DNA of 64,000 nucleotides from Xanthocytophaga flava (GCF_030068545.1 NZ_JASJOR010000001.1:496001-560000), one strand, 5' to 3'. Numbered from the stretch's first letter, positions 28,901-38,240 are shown. Numbers and translations: made by a program. Notes: a model not told the origin generated them from the letters alone.

Positions 28901-29391
28901 CTCACAACTCCGCTTATAGAAATGCTATGATTCTCTACCTTTTGAACCTCCAGGGATACTGATGAAAGTGAATCATAGGAATCATTCCGACCTTCTTTAA
29001 GAAAGTTTTGCTCAGCTTTCTGATGATCTTTACGACGGTTTCGACCTTGCTTTGTACTAAAAATAGCGTAATACCTCTCCCCTATTTTTTCATACTTAAG
29101 TTGAAGTGGACTCAAGATATGATCCAGCGACTCTTCCAGATTATTTGTTATCGTAATATTCGGTGCCACAAACTTTTCCTGAATAGCAGCATTGTCAAAA
29201 TTAAAGTAAACCTTAAATTTTTTCTCCATGTCTGACAATACCACTCTCAGTGCACGTGATTTCTGGTTACTATCCCGATCTTGCCTTACACGTATACCTG
29301 AAGCAAGCTCTTGAGCAAATGCATTTTTTTGACTAAAAAATACTATTTGAAATAAGACACACAAAAGACAGATGTAACGAGTTCGTTTCAT
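25936..29391 (-). CDS. SusC/RagA-family TonB-dependent transporter with STN signalling domain
   Basis: 1151 residues with a signal ending at NAFAQ. An STN (secretin/TonB short N-terminal) domain at about 40-115 (FKVYFNFDNAAIQEKF, ILSPLQLKYEKIGERYYAIF) precedes a carboxypeptidase-D-like beta domain (ISGVVRDENGSPMVGVSV). The plug follows with VVVIAYGQVRKTDLTGSVS and LKDASSTAIYGSRGANGV, then the 22-strand barrel ending in an aromatic LLFGLNIGF. The STN domain indicates trans-envelope signalling to the FecR/sigma pair encoded just upstream, so substrate binding should induce the locus. SusD starts 64 bases after its stop. Confidence 0.95.
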   Translation of the reverse strand: MKRTRYICLLCVLFQIVFFSQKNAFAQELASGIRVRQDRDSNQKSRALRVVLSDMEKKFKVYFNFDNAAIQEKFVAPNITITNNLEESLDHILSPLQLKYEKIGERYYAIFSTKQGRNRRKDHQKAEQNFLKEGRNDSYDSLSSVSLEVQKVENHSISISGVVRDENGSPMVGVSVSEKGTTNGTTTNAQGQYKLTVADEKAVLVFSFIGYTLEELPVGTQSQIDIKLVPDIKALGEVVVIAYGQVRKTDLTGSVSTVSVDEIKKVAVTSIDQSLQGRAAGVQITQNSAAPGGSTTIRIRGGNSIQGDNEPLYVIDGIPFKNDGASSGSSFNVLSTLNPSDIESLTVLKDASSTAIYGSRGANGVVIITTKRGKAGKANVSFEAYYGIQQVRRKYPVLNASEYAAMVNEANTNEGRSPIYTQEQINAFGKGTDWQDEIFRTAPISNYQFSMSGGDEKTQYAVTAGYFNQNGIVINSNFDRYSFRTNLDRKLNNKIKIGNSLTINRTLTNQSRTDGDLGSAGLVTIAALQYPPILPVRNEDGSYVITNPALNFTADNPVALARDGKNRNTAYRIFGNIFGEYQILEGLNLKISFGLDGILQKQDRYDPRTVQSGLAQGGSAAIFNAQSITWLNENLLTYTKTFNSVHNLNVLLGYTQQANRTESSRAASRNFVNDILETGDLGTGSVALIPSSGIGTWGLVSYLARINYGLKDKYLFTVSFRADGSSRFGENKRFGYFPSAAFAWRVSEESFLKNNRILSDLKLRTSYGLTGNQDGIGNYPAYSLLSTQNYIIGNVVSTGIGPNQAANPDLSWETTAQADAGIDIGFLQDRITLTADVYLKRTRDLLLSVTIPSTSGYSSAIKNLGKVENKGIEVSVSSRNLVGDFKWTTDINFASNRNTVLDIGGAPQIFAGNVANVAQNTNSGIIRVGESLGSFYGYVTNGVYQTADELTQLVDASAKKPGDRKYADLNNDKKINDLDRVIIGRAQPKFIGGITNTFSYKGVELTVFFQGVYGNDILNANRFELEYLNGTTNQNRDMLNRWTPTNTNTDIPRASTTRPANRISTRQIEDGSYLRLRNVQLAYNLPNTLLKAIKIQSARFYVTAQNFMTWTRYSGFDPEVNRFGQDSRSQGFDYGGYPAAKTLLFGLNIGF

Positions 29392-29416
29392 ACATAATTA
29401 GGAGGATAAAGTGGGG

Positions 29417-30415
29417 CTACTGCAAAATAATTTGATTTTCGGTACGAGTCACATGTAATCCGTAGATACTGGAAAGCGAGTTTAGAATTACTTCCAGATC
29501 ATTATTGGGAAGCGTACCTGTATAGTATTGCTGGTTGAAAGAAGTATCCTGAAGTATAATTTTAATACCATAATAGTCCTCTACAGTCTGTAGCACTTCA
29601 GATAAAGGGATAGAATCAAAAACAAGTTTATTTTCCTGCCAGGCTGTATACAATTCCGGCTTTACATTCATTCGTTTTAACACAGTGTCTTTTGGAGAAA
29701 ATGCCACCAGATCACCTGGCCTCATGTATACAGACGATACCTGCTTACTAGCAAAAGCACTTACCTTTACCTTTCCTTCTTTCAATACTACTCGTGTACT
29801 TCCACGTCGATCTGACACATTAAATTTAGTTCCTAATACTTCTACATTCAGGTTGCCAGTGTGTACAATAAACTTTTTGGCTTTAGCATTTTTTCGAATG
29901 CTAAAAAAAGCCTCTCCTTCCAGCCAAACTTCCCGTTGTGTATTGTCCAAAAAATCTCTTGGTATTCGTAAAGTTGAATGCGCATTGAGTACAATCTGAC
30001 TATGATCAGGCAGGATCAGGGTTCGGGTTTCTCCATAAGCAGTCTGGTATGTCTGGTAAAAAAAGACATCTTTCATTGTCCAGAACATTACACTTACTAT
30101 CAGTAGTATAGATGCAGCAACACTGATCCATCCCCAAAAGAAGTTCTTTGTTTTAGTAGTATCCTGACCAGAAACAGATTTCGATAATGAATGAGTAGCC
30201 TGGTTCTCCAACACAAAACTTCTATACTTAGTGTGAGCTTGCTCCAGATCCGGTACATATTGAGGATAAGTCATCTCCCATTTATCCAGACATTCATAAA
30301 ATGCTTCTTCATTCTCCGAGTCCTGCAACCACTTTTCTATCATGTTCTTTTGCAGAAGAGTAGCACGACCAGCAAAGTATTCAAACAGGATTTCTTGTGT
30401 AACAGGCTTTTTCAT
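29417..30415 (-). CDS. FecR-family anti-sigma factor
   Basis: 332 residues from MKKPVTQEILFEYFAGRATLLQ (an ATG eight codons earlier is possible). The N-terminal cytoplasmic region binds sigma. One membrane helix follows at about residues 93-112 (WISVAASILLIVSVMFW). The periplasmic FecR domain has the AYGETRTLILPDHSQIVLNAHSTLR-type opening and WLEGEAFFSIRK and VLGTKFNVSD motifs, and a DUF4974-like C-terminus (FDSIPLSEVLQTVEDYYG) contacts the STN domain of SusC. It is encoded between the sigma factor and SusC. Confidence 0.93.
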   Translation of the reverse strand: MKKPVTQEILFEYFAGRATLLQKNMIEKWLQDSENEEAFYECLDKWEMTYPQYVPDLEQAHTKYRSFVLENQATHSLSKSVSGQDTTKTKNFFWGWISVAASILLIVSVMFWTMKDVFFYQTYQTAYGETRTLILPDHSQIVLNAHSTLRIPRDFLDNTQREVWLEGEAFFSIRKNAKAKKFIVHTGNLNVEVLGTKFNVSDRRGSTRVVLKEGKVKVSAFASKQVSSVYMRPGDLVAFSPKDTVLKRMNVKPELYTAWQENKLVFDSIPLSEVLQTVEDYYGIKIILQDTSFNQQYYTGTLPNNDLEVILNSLSSIYGLHVTRTENQIILQ

Positions 30416-30510
30416 ATTTCTACAAAGAGAATAGTACAATGTCAGTACGATACGACAACTTTTCTTTCAGACACATTTACAGACACAGACACGTAGTGTA
30501 TGCTAAAAAA

Positions 30511-31167
30511 TTATAAGATAGAAGACAGCAGAAACAAGAAAAGTACTCCTCCTTCCTTCAGAACTTTCCGTAACAAGGCTAAGGCATTGCTAATATGAAC
30601 CTCTACAGTACGCTGTGAAATCTGCATCTCCTCTGCGATCTCATGGTTTTTCTTGCCATCAAAACGGCTCATCAGAAATACCTTTTGACACTTGGGAGAC
30701 ATTTCATCTACTGTTTTTTGGATCATCTGATAGAGCTCATCATAAAACATCTGCTGATCCGAAGATTGAGTCTCAGATACAATAGGCAGGTCTTCCACAG
30801 AAATTGAGGATGTTAATTTTTGTCGCAAATAGTTAAAGGATCGGTTCCTAACTGTTTTAAACAAGTAAGATCGGTACGAGCTATGCACCTGTTCAAAAAT
30901 TCGGTTTTTCCAGAAGTCATGAAAAATCTCTGCAACCAGATCTTCTGCTATTTCCCGCGAATACACATAGCGAACAGCATGACTACAAAGTACAGGATAG
31001 TATCTTCGAAATAGCAACGAACAGCCTTCCCAGGCATCTGTCTCAAATGCTTTCCGAATAAAGAACTCTGTATCTACCTGATTCTCCGCAGAGGAAATCT
31101 GTTCAGATAACTCTGTCATGTTAGTTCCTTGCTGGAACGACTCATCTGGGGTAGAAGATAGTTGCAT
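30511..31167 (-). CDS. ECF RNA polymerase sigma factor (locus 1)
   Basis: 218 residues. Region 2 is at about 45-115 (LLFRRYYPVLCSHAVRYVYS, AEDLVAEIFHDFWKN, YLFKTVRNRSFNYLRQK). Region 4 is at about 150-205 (MSPKCQKVFLMSRFDGKKNHEIAEEMQISQRTVEVHISNAL). It belongs to the Bacteroidota FecI-like sigma-70 family paired with FecR. The C-terminus is hydrophobic (GGVLFLFLLSSIL), a feature shared with the locus 2 sigma factor (IWVIVVSILTIK), which may tether it to the membrane. The start could be Met17. Confidence 0.92.
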   Translation of the reverse strand: MQLSSTPDESFQQGTNMTELSEQISSAENQVDTEFFIRKAFETDAWEGCSLLFRRYYPVLCSHAVRYVYSREIAEDLVAEIFHDFWKNRIFEQVHSSYRSYLFKTVRNRSFNYLRQKLTSSISVEDLPIVSETQSSDQQMFYDELYQMIQKTVDEMSPKCQKVFLMSRFDGKKNHEIAEEMQISQRTVEVHISNALALLRKVLKEGGVLFLFLLSSIL

Positions 31168-31382
31168 TTGCCAGTGGTTAAATTTGCATAGATCAACTTT
31201 TTCTCAGCATTATACCATATAGACACAAAAGCATAGTATTACACGTAGTTAAATTTGAACTTTTTTATAAAAAAGAGAAATAAAGAATTGCTTTTCCTAA
31301 AAAGCAGGCAAGAAGGATCATTGTACAGAGTAAAATTCTTCCGGAAGCAGAAGGCTGTACGAAAATCCAGTCGATTAAGGGT

Positions 31383-31414
31383 AAAAAAATACCCAGGCTT
31401 GATTGCCTGGGTAT
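31383..31414 (-). terminator. Intrinsic terminator of the T9SS cargo operon
   Basis: On the minus strand a perfect 10-bp stem, ATACCCAGGC/GCCTGGGTAT (31389-31398 with 31405-31414), with a 6-nt loop is followed by a run of seven T (A-run at 31383-31389 on +). Confidence 0.88.
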
Positions 31415-31443
31415 CAAATTTCAACTAATTATTTTCTAGTGCG

Positions 31444-31857
31444 CTAAAAAGGAGAATCCTCTTCCCGATGTGTACCTAGAATCGCACTTAGTATATAGCC
31501 TATTCCACCAATAATTCCACCTATAGCACAGCCAATCACTACCAAAGATAACTTACCTCCATATCTCATCACATAGAAGATATAGGAGGATGCACCGAAT
31601 CCTATTAACAGAAGGAAAATTCCATACAGATATCCTGCGCGACTTTCTTGCTTGAATTCTCCACCAGCCCTAGCATATAAATCTTCAAGTAATGCTGTTG
31701 CCTGTTGTGAAGTCATTCCTCGATAATCAGCAGTTAATGTTTCCAGTATATACTCTCTCCTCACGCCATCTTTTATAGCGCTAATTGCATATTCTATATT
31801 ATTGGCATGTACACCCAGATCAGTATGTTTCTCTATAACAGCATCAAATTTTCCCAT
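31444..31857 (-). CDS. Membrane protein of unknown function
   Basis: 137 residues. The N-terminal half is soluble and helical (NIEYAISAIKDGVRREYILETLTADYRGMTSQQATALLEDLY). The C-terminal half has two or three membrane helices, the last rich in glycine (VVIGCAIGGIIGGIGYILSAIL). No known family recognised. It starts 12 bases after the T9SS cargo gene and shares its terminator, so it is probably the second gene of that operon. It has no signal peptide. Confidence 0.7.
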   Translation of the reverse strand: MGKFDAVIEKHTDLGVHANNIEYAISAIKDGVRREYILETLTADYRGMTSQQATALLEDLYARAGGEFKQESRAGYLYGIFLLLIGFGASSYIFYVMRYGGKLSLVVIGCAIGGIIGGIGYILSAILGTHREEDSPF

Positions 31858-31869
31858 TGGTATTTCTGC

Positions 31870-34596
31870 TTATTTTGTAATTACCAGTTTTTGTACAAAT
31901 TTTTGCTCTCCCAACATTACTTCCACAATGTAGATTCCATCTGCCAAGGCAGAAGTATTAAGAACTAATTCATTGTTGTTTAGTTTTACAGTTTGTTCCT
32001 GTATCACTTGTCCCATTATTGTAGATACAGTTACATGTGCTGACTGAGCTTTTGTTACCTCCTCAACAAAAACAACCTTTACACTTTCATTTGCCGGGTT
32101 TGGTACCAATTGTATCTGACGGGAACTGGTTGCCTGATCATAAGTAACAGAAACTACTTTGGAGTATAAATACTGACCATCCTGATCTACTTGCTTTAGA
32201 CGATAATAGTTGCGTCCATTTGCAGGTGCTGAATCATAACAATAATAACTCTCCAACTGATTGCTGTTTCCTTTGGCACTTACCTGACATAGTTGAGTGA
32301 AAGTACTTCCATCTAAAGAACGTTCTACTATAAAATAATCTGTCTCAGACTCATAGGTAGTCTGCCAGTTTATCTGCACACCTGTACTGATCTTTTGTGC
32401 ATTAAAAGAAAGCAATGTAGCAGGAAGAGGTACCAGACAAACCACATTTAGACTGGAAGAAACGATGTAACAGTTAGCAGAGCTCAGGTTAGGTACACTG
32501 CTGGCAATACGCAACCGCACCAGATCATTTTGATTAACTGTTGGAAAAGTAGGTATATATACGCTATCAGTAGCCCCAACAATATCTGTCCAGGAAGTAC
32601 CATTATTTGAACTAACTTCCCACTGGTATTTAGGACTGGAATATTCATCTGTAATAGAATCAACCCAAACCAATGGAGTAGGTGTACAACCTGGAAAATT
32701 GTTTCCCAACAAAACAGAAGGTCCACAGGCACGAAACGAGAAGTCATCCAACGCAATATCGTTACCACCACCACCAGGTGCTTTATTCCGTACTTTTAAT
32801 TCCAGTGATGTAACCCCTGCTTTGGTAGTAAAGGTAAATCCTACCTTATGCCATTGTTCATCATTAGGTATCGGTGCGGGAGGACTATAAGCAACCACCT
32901 CATTTCCACTGCCATCACCAATGATAAATTCGATATCAGGAAGTACCCGGTAGCTTCTTGAATCAGATGTAGTTGCATTAACAGTACCTGAAGTGTACCA
33001 GTCATACAAGTTACAGCCGCTACCACCTGAATTACTATGCGTAGTCAGATTTCGATTACCTGTTGCACTCACCCCACCGTCAAGCTGCGATAACTGCTGG
33101 CATCCAGGCTCTCGGGTAGGATCACAATTTTTAAATCCGCCATCTGCAGTTCCTGAACTTCCATAGGCAGTCCGATAAGTTTGTTTATCAACGTTCATTA
33201 CCTGCACACTGAACTCATATCTGGTCAACTCACAGAAATTATTACTTGGCACCTGCTTGAAGAAAATATTGGGTTGATAAGCGGCATTGGCTAACATCAG
33301 GTACCCAGTACCACTATAATCTGTATTAGTAGTCCATACACCCCAGGCATTTCTTATGCCATTTACAAGAGTATAATATCCATCATTAGGTCCTCCGTTA
33401 CCACCAAAGTTCAATACATCTACATAACAATAAGAACCACCACCTGTCACATCGACCCAAGGCCCGGAATCATCTATGGAACTTCTGGATGGAGGATCTG
33501 TCCAGGGTGATGTCTGAGCTATATTATAGGTAGGCGTAGAAGCATAGCTATCAAAGTCACCATTGGTAAAGATATTATTCCCAAGTGTTCCTGTACAGAG
33601 AGAGCCTTCAATGCGAATCAGATTAGATGCTGTTGTGGCAAAATTATAATCCGACGCGATACGCAGTTCGTCTATATAACTTTGAGGTATAGTTGATGCC
33701 ACTCCCCCACCATAATAAGCAAGACTTGTAAATGTATTAACAACTCCAGCTGCCGATGAAGCAGAAACAGGAGCATTGCTAGTGGCAGGAGTACCAGACT
33801 GCCCAATATTGGTAGGATTCACATATAATGTTACCTGATTGCCTGTAGCTGAATTAAAATTAATTCTGGCAACCAGTAATGTCCATTGATTGGGTGTAAT
33901 GATATCATTGCTGACAGTCACAGCATTATTAATCCGAATAGACCAATAGCGACTACCTCCGGAATTAGATGAAGCACCAAAATAACCAACAGCCAGATGA
34001 TTTCCACTATCACCATCCCAATCATCTGAGTTTCTATGTAAAGAAATATAGGCTGGATTATCGTTATTCTCAGTTTTATTCACTAAAAAGCTAAGCCATA
34101 ATGTAGTTCCATTTGCACCAACAGAAGTAGTTGTAGAGGAATAACTATTAGAAGTAAAGTTACCTGGTATTACCAGATAATTAGTACCATTACTCGTATT
34201 TCCCGTATTGGAGTTAGTACCATTTCTCCCAAATGGCCCGGCAGGACTATTTTGAAGTTTTCTTCCTATGGAAGAAGCAGTCCCTGTTTGTACAAAATGT
34301 CCGGCAGTAATGAGATCATATACGCCTGCCGTGTAATCAACAGAGGGCGAAGGACTTACTACATACGTTCCAGTCCCTCCAACCTCTTGCCAGTCACCTC
34401 CCCATCCCAAACTGGTCGCAAGATTAGTGGTAGTACCACCTGTGAATTTACCATTATGGATCTGATGAAGACTTTCGTTAGTCGTATTAAAATAATCAAA
34501 GCCCTCATAAACAAGTACCTGGGCACAAAGTTGCCCTGATACTATACTGTGTATGGCCAACAGTACTAAAAGTTTGAGTAAAGATTTGTATTTCAT
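31870..34596 (-). CDS. Large secreted protein with T9SS sorting domain
   Basis: 908 residues. The signal is MKYKSLLKLLVLLAIHSIVSGQLCA. Residues about 28-330 form an LamG/concanavalin-like beta sandwich (VLVYEGFDYFN, then SYIDELRIASDYNF). Residues about 340-640 are a second Gly/Asn/Ser-rich sandwich (NIFTNGDFDSY, then SLELKVRNKAPGGGGNDIALDDFSF), similar to CBM or MAM-like modules. A fibronectin-like block follows (VQINWQTTYESETDYFIVERS, YYRLKQVDQDG). The type A sorting domain is at the end (QLVPNPANESVKVVF, LADGIYIVEVMLG, KLVITK). It is probably a surface adhesin or glycan-binding protein with no visible catalytic residues. Confidence 0.85.
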   Translation of the reverse strand: MKYKSLLKLLVLLAIHSIVSGQLCAQVLVYEGFDYFNTTNESLHQIHNGKFTGGTTTNLATSLGWGGDWQEVGGTGTYVVSPSPSVDYTAGVYDLITAGHFVQTGTASSIGRKLQNSPAGPFGRNGTNSNTGNTSNGTNYLVIPGNFTSNSYSSTTTSVGANGTTLWLSFLVNKTENNDNPAYISLHRNSDDWDGDSGNHLAVGYFGASSNSGGSRYWSIRINNAVTVSNDIITPNQWTLLVARINFNSATGNQVTLYVNPTNIGQSGTPATSNAPVSASSAAGVVNTFTSLAYYGGGVASTIPQSYIDELRIASDYNFATTASNLIRIEGSLCTGTLGNNIFTNGDFDSYASTPTYNIAQTSPWTDPPSRSSIDDSGPWVDVTGGGSYCYVDVLNFGGNGGPNDGYYTLVNGIRNAWGVWTTNTDYSGTGYLMLANAAYQPNIFFKQVPSNNFCELTRYEFSVQVMNVDKQTYRTAYGSSGTADGGFKNCDPTREPGCQQLSQLDGGVSATGNRNLTTHSNSGGSGCNLYDWYTSGTVNATTSDSRSYRVLPDIEFIIGDGSGNEVVAYSPPAPIPNDEQWHKVGFTFTTKAGVTSLELKVRNKAPGGGGNDIALDDFSFRACGPSVLLGNNFPGCTPTPLVWVDSITDEYSSPKYQWEVSSNNGTSWTDIVGATDSVYIPTFPTVNQNDLVRLRIASSVPNLSSANCYIVSSSLNVVCLVPLPATLLSFNAQKISTGVQINWQTTYESETDYFIVERSLDGSTFTQLCQVSAKGNSNQLESYYCYDSAPANGRNYYRLKQVDQDGQYLYSKVVSVTYDQATSSRQIQLVPNPANESVKVVFVEEVTKAQSAHVTVSTIMGQVIQEQTVKLNNNELVLNTSALADGIYIVEVMLGEQKFVQKLVITK

Positions 34597-35220
34597 TTTT
34601 CATAGCAGGTTAATTCGTGCACTTTAATACCCATGTATAGACATCTTACTTGTAGTAGCATGAAAAAAAATGTATAAGATTACGGTTGAGGCAATCTTAT
34701 AATCAAAAATCTTACGTATTCACTTGTATAACTAGTCTGAAAAAGGCATTATCTCAGTAAAAAAATAAAATCCTGAACCACAACAATTTGTACAAACCCA
34801 TGACTTAATCAGTAGGATTTCAGACTATTAATATTACCTCAAACCCCTCTTATCCAGTTAGTCTATGTTTTTCTACCCTAATTAAAGCTACAACCCACTA
34901 TCTATTAAATCCCAGCATATTTCAGAAAAAAGTTACAGACATATGATCTAATAGAAAACAGGATACTTAGATAGAAAGGTAGGGGATCATCCTAAAGAAG
35001 CCATTTCTTATAACAAGGTTCTCAAGAGCACTTTTAATATTATCATTCATAAAGTAGATCAACTACCACAAAAACATTGCATATAACAACATAATAAAAA
35101 GCAGGATTTACTTAAATTTCTACTTTCTATATTATTATTACATCAAATAAATAGATATATCTTTGCCAGAAAATCCCAAGTATCTTTACTTTCATAAATA
35201 TGTAGGCTAACCAATCCATT
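34597..35220. other. Divergent intergenic region between T9SS cargo and M48 protease
   Basis: No gene seen. TATAAGATT/AATCTTATA (34673-34681 with 34693-34701) is a 9-bp inverted repeat upstream of the cargo gene and could be an operator or leader hairpin. A clear -7 box for the protease is listed separately. The rest is AT-rich. Confidence 0.5.
35158..35165 (+). promoter_or_regulatory. Bacteroidota-type -7 box (TATCTTTG) for the M48 protease gene
   Basis: TATCTTTG is a full match to TAnnTTTG, 55 bases upstream of the protease ATG. I do not see a clean -33 TTG. Confidence 0.45.
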
Positions 35221-36657
35221 ATGATACACAAAACGGTTTATTTACTTATATTCCTTTTTCCTCATTTTCTACACGCCCAATTTGATAAATCCTATATAGC
35301 TGTCCCGATACTAGATACTATACCTATCAATGTCTATACAAAACTAACCCAACGACTGGAGGAGGATAAAACACATGTCAAAGGATATAGTAGGAAAATC
35401 AATAACTATATAAAACATCTATATGAGGAACGCTTCGAATATGTCGTATCCAACTTTAATAATGACTACCTTATAGATGACCCAATAATCACCCCCTATC
35501 TTCAACAAATTCAAGAGAAGATCTACAAGGCTAATCCTACATTGAGTAAAGAAACAACTGTATATGTATATCGTAGTAGTGTACCCAATGCATTTAGCTT
35601 TGGAGATGGAAATCTTGCTATTACTCTTGGTTTATTAAGCCGTTTACAGAATGAAAGTCAGCTTGCATTCATTTTATGTCATGAATTGGCACATTATCAT
35701 CGCAGACATGCGGATATGCAGATAACCACACTTGCCAGATTAAACTATGATAAAGAACTGGAAAAGCAACTGGAACGGAATACAACCTATAACTACAAAA
35801 AAGAGTTAATCAAAAACCTGGAGTTATCTATCAATCAACATAGCCGTACCTATGAATTCGAAGCAGATTCTATAGGATTAACCTATTTCCTGAACACAAA
35901 CTATGACCTAAGTGCCCCTGTTGAATGCATGGATATTTTAGGTAAAGCGGATAAAGGTTTTAACCAAACATCAATCGACTTTAAAAAATATTTTGATTTT
36001 GCAGAATATCCTTTTAAGACAACCTGGTTAGCCTATGAAAAATCTACAACCTGGGACAGGAATGAAAAAGAGGACACATTTGATGATTCAGATATCACCC
36101 ACACACATCCAAATTGCCAACGCAGGCAGGCTGCCTTAAAAAGACAGCTTCAGGGAAAAACAAATAGACAATCAGCAAAAAGTAATGAAACGAAATTTCA
36201 ACATATAACAACCTTATCCACCTTTGAAGAGATTGCGTCAAACTATCATTTCAAAGAATATGGGGTGGCACTATTTAGTACATTGCTTTTATTGGAAAAG
36301 TATCCTGAAAACACCTATCTCCATGCAATGGTCAGCCAGTGTATTTACCAACTGTATATGTATCAAAAAAATCATGAGATAGGTAAAGTATTAGACCTTC
36401 CAGACTCGCGCTTTGCAGATAATTATGACAGGTTTCTAACATTCTTTCAGCAGCTTCGATTGTCCGAAATAGCAAGCATTGGTTATCAATATGCAGAATC
36501 CAGAAAAACAAAAGATGCCACCAGTGAAGACTTCTGGTATGCCTACTGGCTCTGTAGTCAGTTACCTGCAAGTAAAACTACACCCACGAAAATAAAAGCT
36601 GAATATGTGGGCATCTTTCCAACAGGAAAATATATAGCCAGCATGAGACAACAATGA
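35221..36657 (+). CDS. Secreted M48-family zinc metalloprotease
   Basis: 478 residues. The signal MIHKTVYLLIFLFPHFLHA ends at AQ. The zinc site is ILCHELAHYHRRH, with His154, Glu155 and His158, and the third ligand is Glu212 in EFEADSIGL, both in the usual M48 spacing. The approach motif NAFSFGDGNLAITLGLL upstream is typical of Ste24/BepA/LoiP-like peptidases. Being soluble and exported, it is more like periplasmic BepA-type proteases than membrane-embedded HtpX. Residues 300-478 form a helical, TPR-like tail. It is followed at 74 bases by a secreted orphan in the same direction. Confidence 0.88.
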   Translation: MIHKTVYLLIFLFPHFLHAQFDKSYIAVPILDTIPINVYTKLTQRLEEDKTHVKGYSRKINNYIKHLYEERFEYVVSNFNNDYLIDDPIITPYLQQIQEKIYKANPTLSKETTVYVYRSSVPNAFSFGDGNLAITLGLLSRLQNESQLAFILCHELAHYHRRHADMQITTLARLNYDKELEKQLERNTTYNYKKELIKNLELSINQHSRTYEFEADSIGLTYFLNTNYDLSAPVECMDILGKADKGFNQTSIDFKKYFDFAEYPFKTTWLAYEKSTTWDRNEKEDTFDDSDITHTHPNCQRRQAALKRQLQGKTNRQSAKSNETKFQHITTLSTFEEIASNYHFKEYGVALFSTLLLLEKYPENTYLHAMVSQCIYQLYMYQKNHEIGKVLDLPDSRFADNYDRFLTFFQQLRLSEIASIGYQYAESRKTKDATSEDFWYAYWLCSQLPASKTTPTKIKAEYVGIFPTGKYIASMRQQ

Positions 36658-36731
36658 TTTCAAAACTGCAACATTCTAACTGCAAAATCCTGATATATTG
36701 ACTTTTCTATCACTAATTAACCTATTCAAGT

Positions 36732-38174
36732 ATGCAAAGAATCGTTATTCTTCTACTAGTTTATTGTGCATTTATCATTTCTACCTCTGCTCAGAACCTG
36801 TCTACGCTTAACACCATCACTGTCAGGATTGCTAATTCAGGAAGAATCATGTATAACAATGAAGTAAAAGGGTATTACTCTTTATATTTATTAGACAGTA
36901 CAAAGAAGGAACCACTGAAAACCTATTTATTCTTAATTCAAGATGAGAATCTTCGAAAGCTGGATTCGGTAGAAATCAAGCAAGAGAAAGATATAAGGCT
37001 TCAAAGTATCGTATTTAACGGTCAAGCATTTGGGGTTTTGTTTAGCAAAATTGACTTTACAGGTCCAAAGATAATGGAGAAACACATTTTACTCTCCTAT
37101 GATAGAAACCTGAAACAATTAGGAAAAACCGAAAAGAAAGACCGTGTTTACTTTAATAAAGTAAAACTTGTTTCAATACCCAATGAAGGATTTATCTTGT
37201 ATGCACATATGACCACAAAGTATACTAATCAGTTACACCAACAGTGGGAATATAACCGAGAATACAGTTGGGAAAACACATTTGCCGATTCGAAATATTT
37301 AGGTTCTCTACAAATTAGAGAAGATGCTTATACAACAGAAAAGAAAGATACAAGCAAATTTTACAGAAATACTCTCATTGTACAGGACATAACTACAGGA
37401 AATCTGCTTGCTTCTGTTCCATTATGGGATAAAACCTATTATATGGAACCAAATAAAGTAATCTATGACTCATTAAACCATAGTATGGATGTATTTGGAG
37501 ACTTATACACGAAGAATACACTTTATGTTTTTTCACAAAATACAGGCCTATTTCATCTAAAGATTGACATTTCTGGCAAAATACTCAGACGTGATTTTAA
37601 TTTATGGACAACTGCATTTCAGGGATTCTTTAATGAAAAAGCAAAAACCAAACAAGGCATTAATTTTTTCTTTCATGACATCTTACAAACAAAGGATGGG
37701 ACTATTTTTTTAATAGGCGAAGAACATAGTAGGACATTTAGTCGGCTTGTGGCGTATGACATAGTTATTTTTGAGCTTGATTCAACCTTTACACTAAAAG
37801 AAATTCACACCTTTGCCAAAACCAAACAAAGGAAAAGAACTACAGATGGCCTTAACAACTCAATGCATCACAGGTTAAAAAGCTTATCATCATCAAAAAA
37901 TGGTTATTTTGATTATAGGTTCAGTCAGCTGACAGATAAAGGCAATGGGTTCATAGCTGCATTTCTTGATCCGCTAGAGTCCAAAGACAAAATTCAGTTT
38001 ATGATACTCGTTTATACTCCTGAAAAAAACTTTGGTATTGATAGAATAACCCCAAACTATACTTCTGCTATTAAAACAGTTATTGAAGAAGCGAAATCTG
38101 GTTATATTAAAATTTCTCAATATGATAGCAAAAAGAAAAAGTTAGATATGCAACTTGTAAAAATCAATATCTAA
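36732..38174 (+). CDS. Secreted protein of unknown function
   Basis: 480 residues with the signal MQRIVILLLVYCAFIISTSA and cleavage at AQN. The mature part is a long series of beta strands with short turns and many Lys/Asp pairs, which could be a propeller, but no repeat signature is clear and I recognise no family. There are no cysteines suggestive of catalysis and no sorting domain. It probably forms a unit with the upstream M48 protease, since the gap has no terminator. A strong hairpin follows. Confidence 0.65.
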   Translation: MQRIVILLLVYCAFIISTSAQNLSTLNTITVRIANSGRIMYNNEVKGYYSLYLLDSTKKEPLKTYLFLIQDENLRKLDSVEIKQEKDIRLQSIVFNGQAFGVLFSKIDFTGPKIMEKHILLSYDRNLKQLGKTEKKDRVYFNKVKLVSIPNEGFILYAHMTTKYTNQLHQQWEYNREYSWENTFADSKYLGSLQIREDAYTTEKKDTSKFYRNTLIVQDITTGNLLASVPLWDKTYYMEPNKVIYDSLNHSMDVFGDLYTKNTLYVFSQNTGLFHLKIDISGKILRRDFNLWTTAFQGFFNEKAKTKQGINFFFHDILQTKDGTIFLIGEEHSRTFSRLVAYDIVIFELDSTFTLKEIHTFAKTKQRKRTTDGLNNSMHHRLKSLSSSKNGYFDYRFSQLTDKGNGFIAAFLDPLESKDKIQFMILVYTPEKNFGIDRITPNYTSAIKTVIEEAKSGYIKISQYDSKKKKLDMQLVKINI

Positions 38175-38177
38175 TAA

Positions 38178-38212
38178 AAAGAATACCTCTCACTAGTGGA
38201 GAGGTATTCTTT
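38178..38212. terminator. Bidirectional terminator between convergent genes
   Basis: A 14-bp perfect stem, AAAGAATACCTCTC (38178-38191) with its complement at 38199-38212, has a 7-nt loop, A-rich on the left and T-rich on the right. Confidence 0.85.
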
Positions 38213-38240
38213 ATTATTCTATTCCTAAAATTTAAAATTA

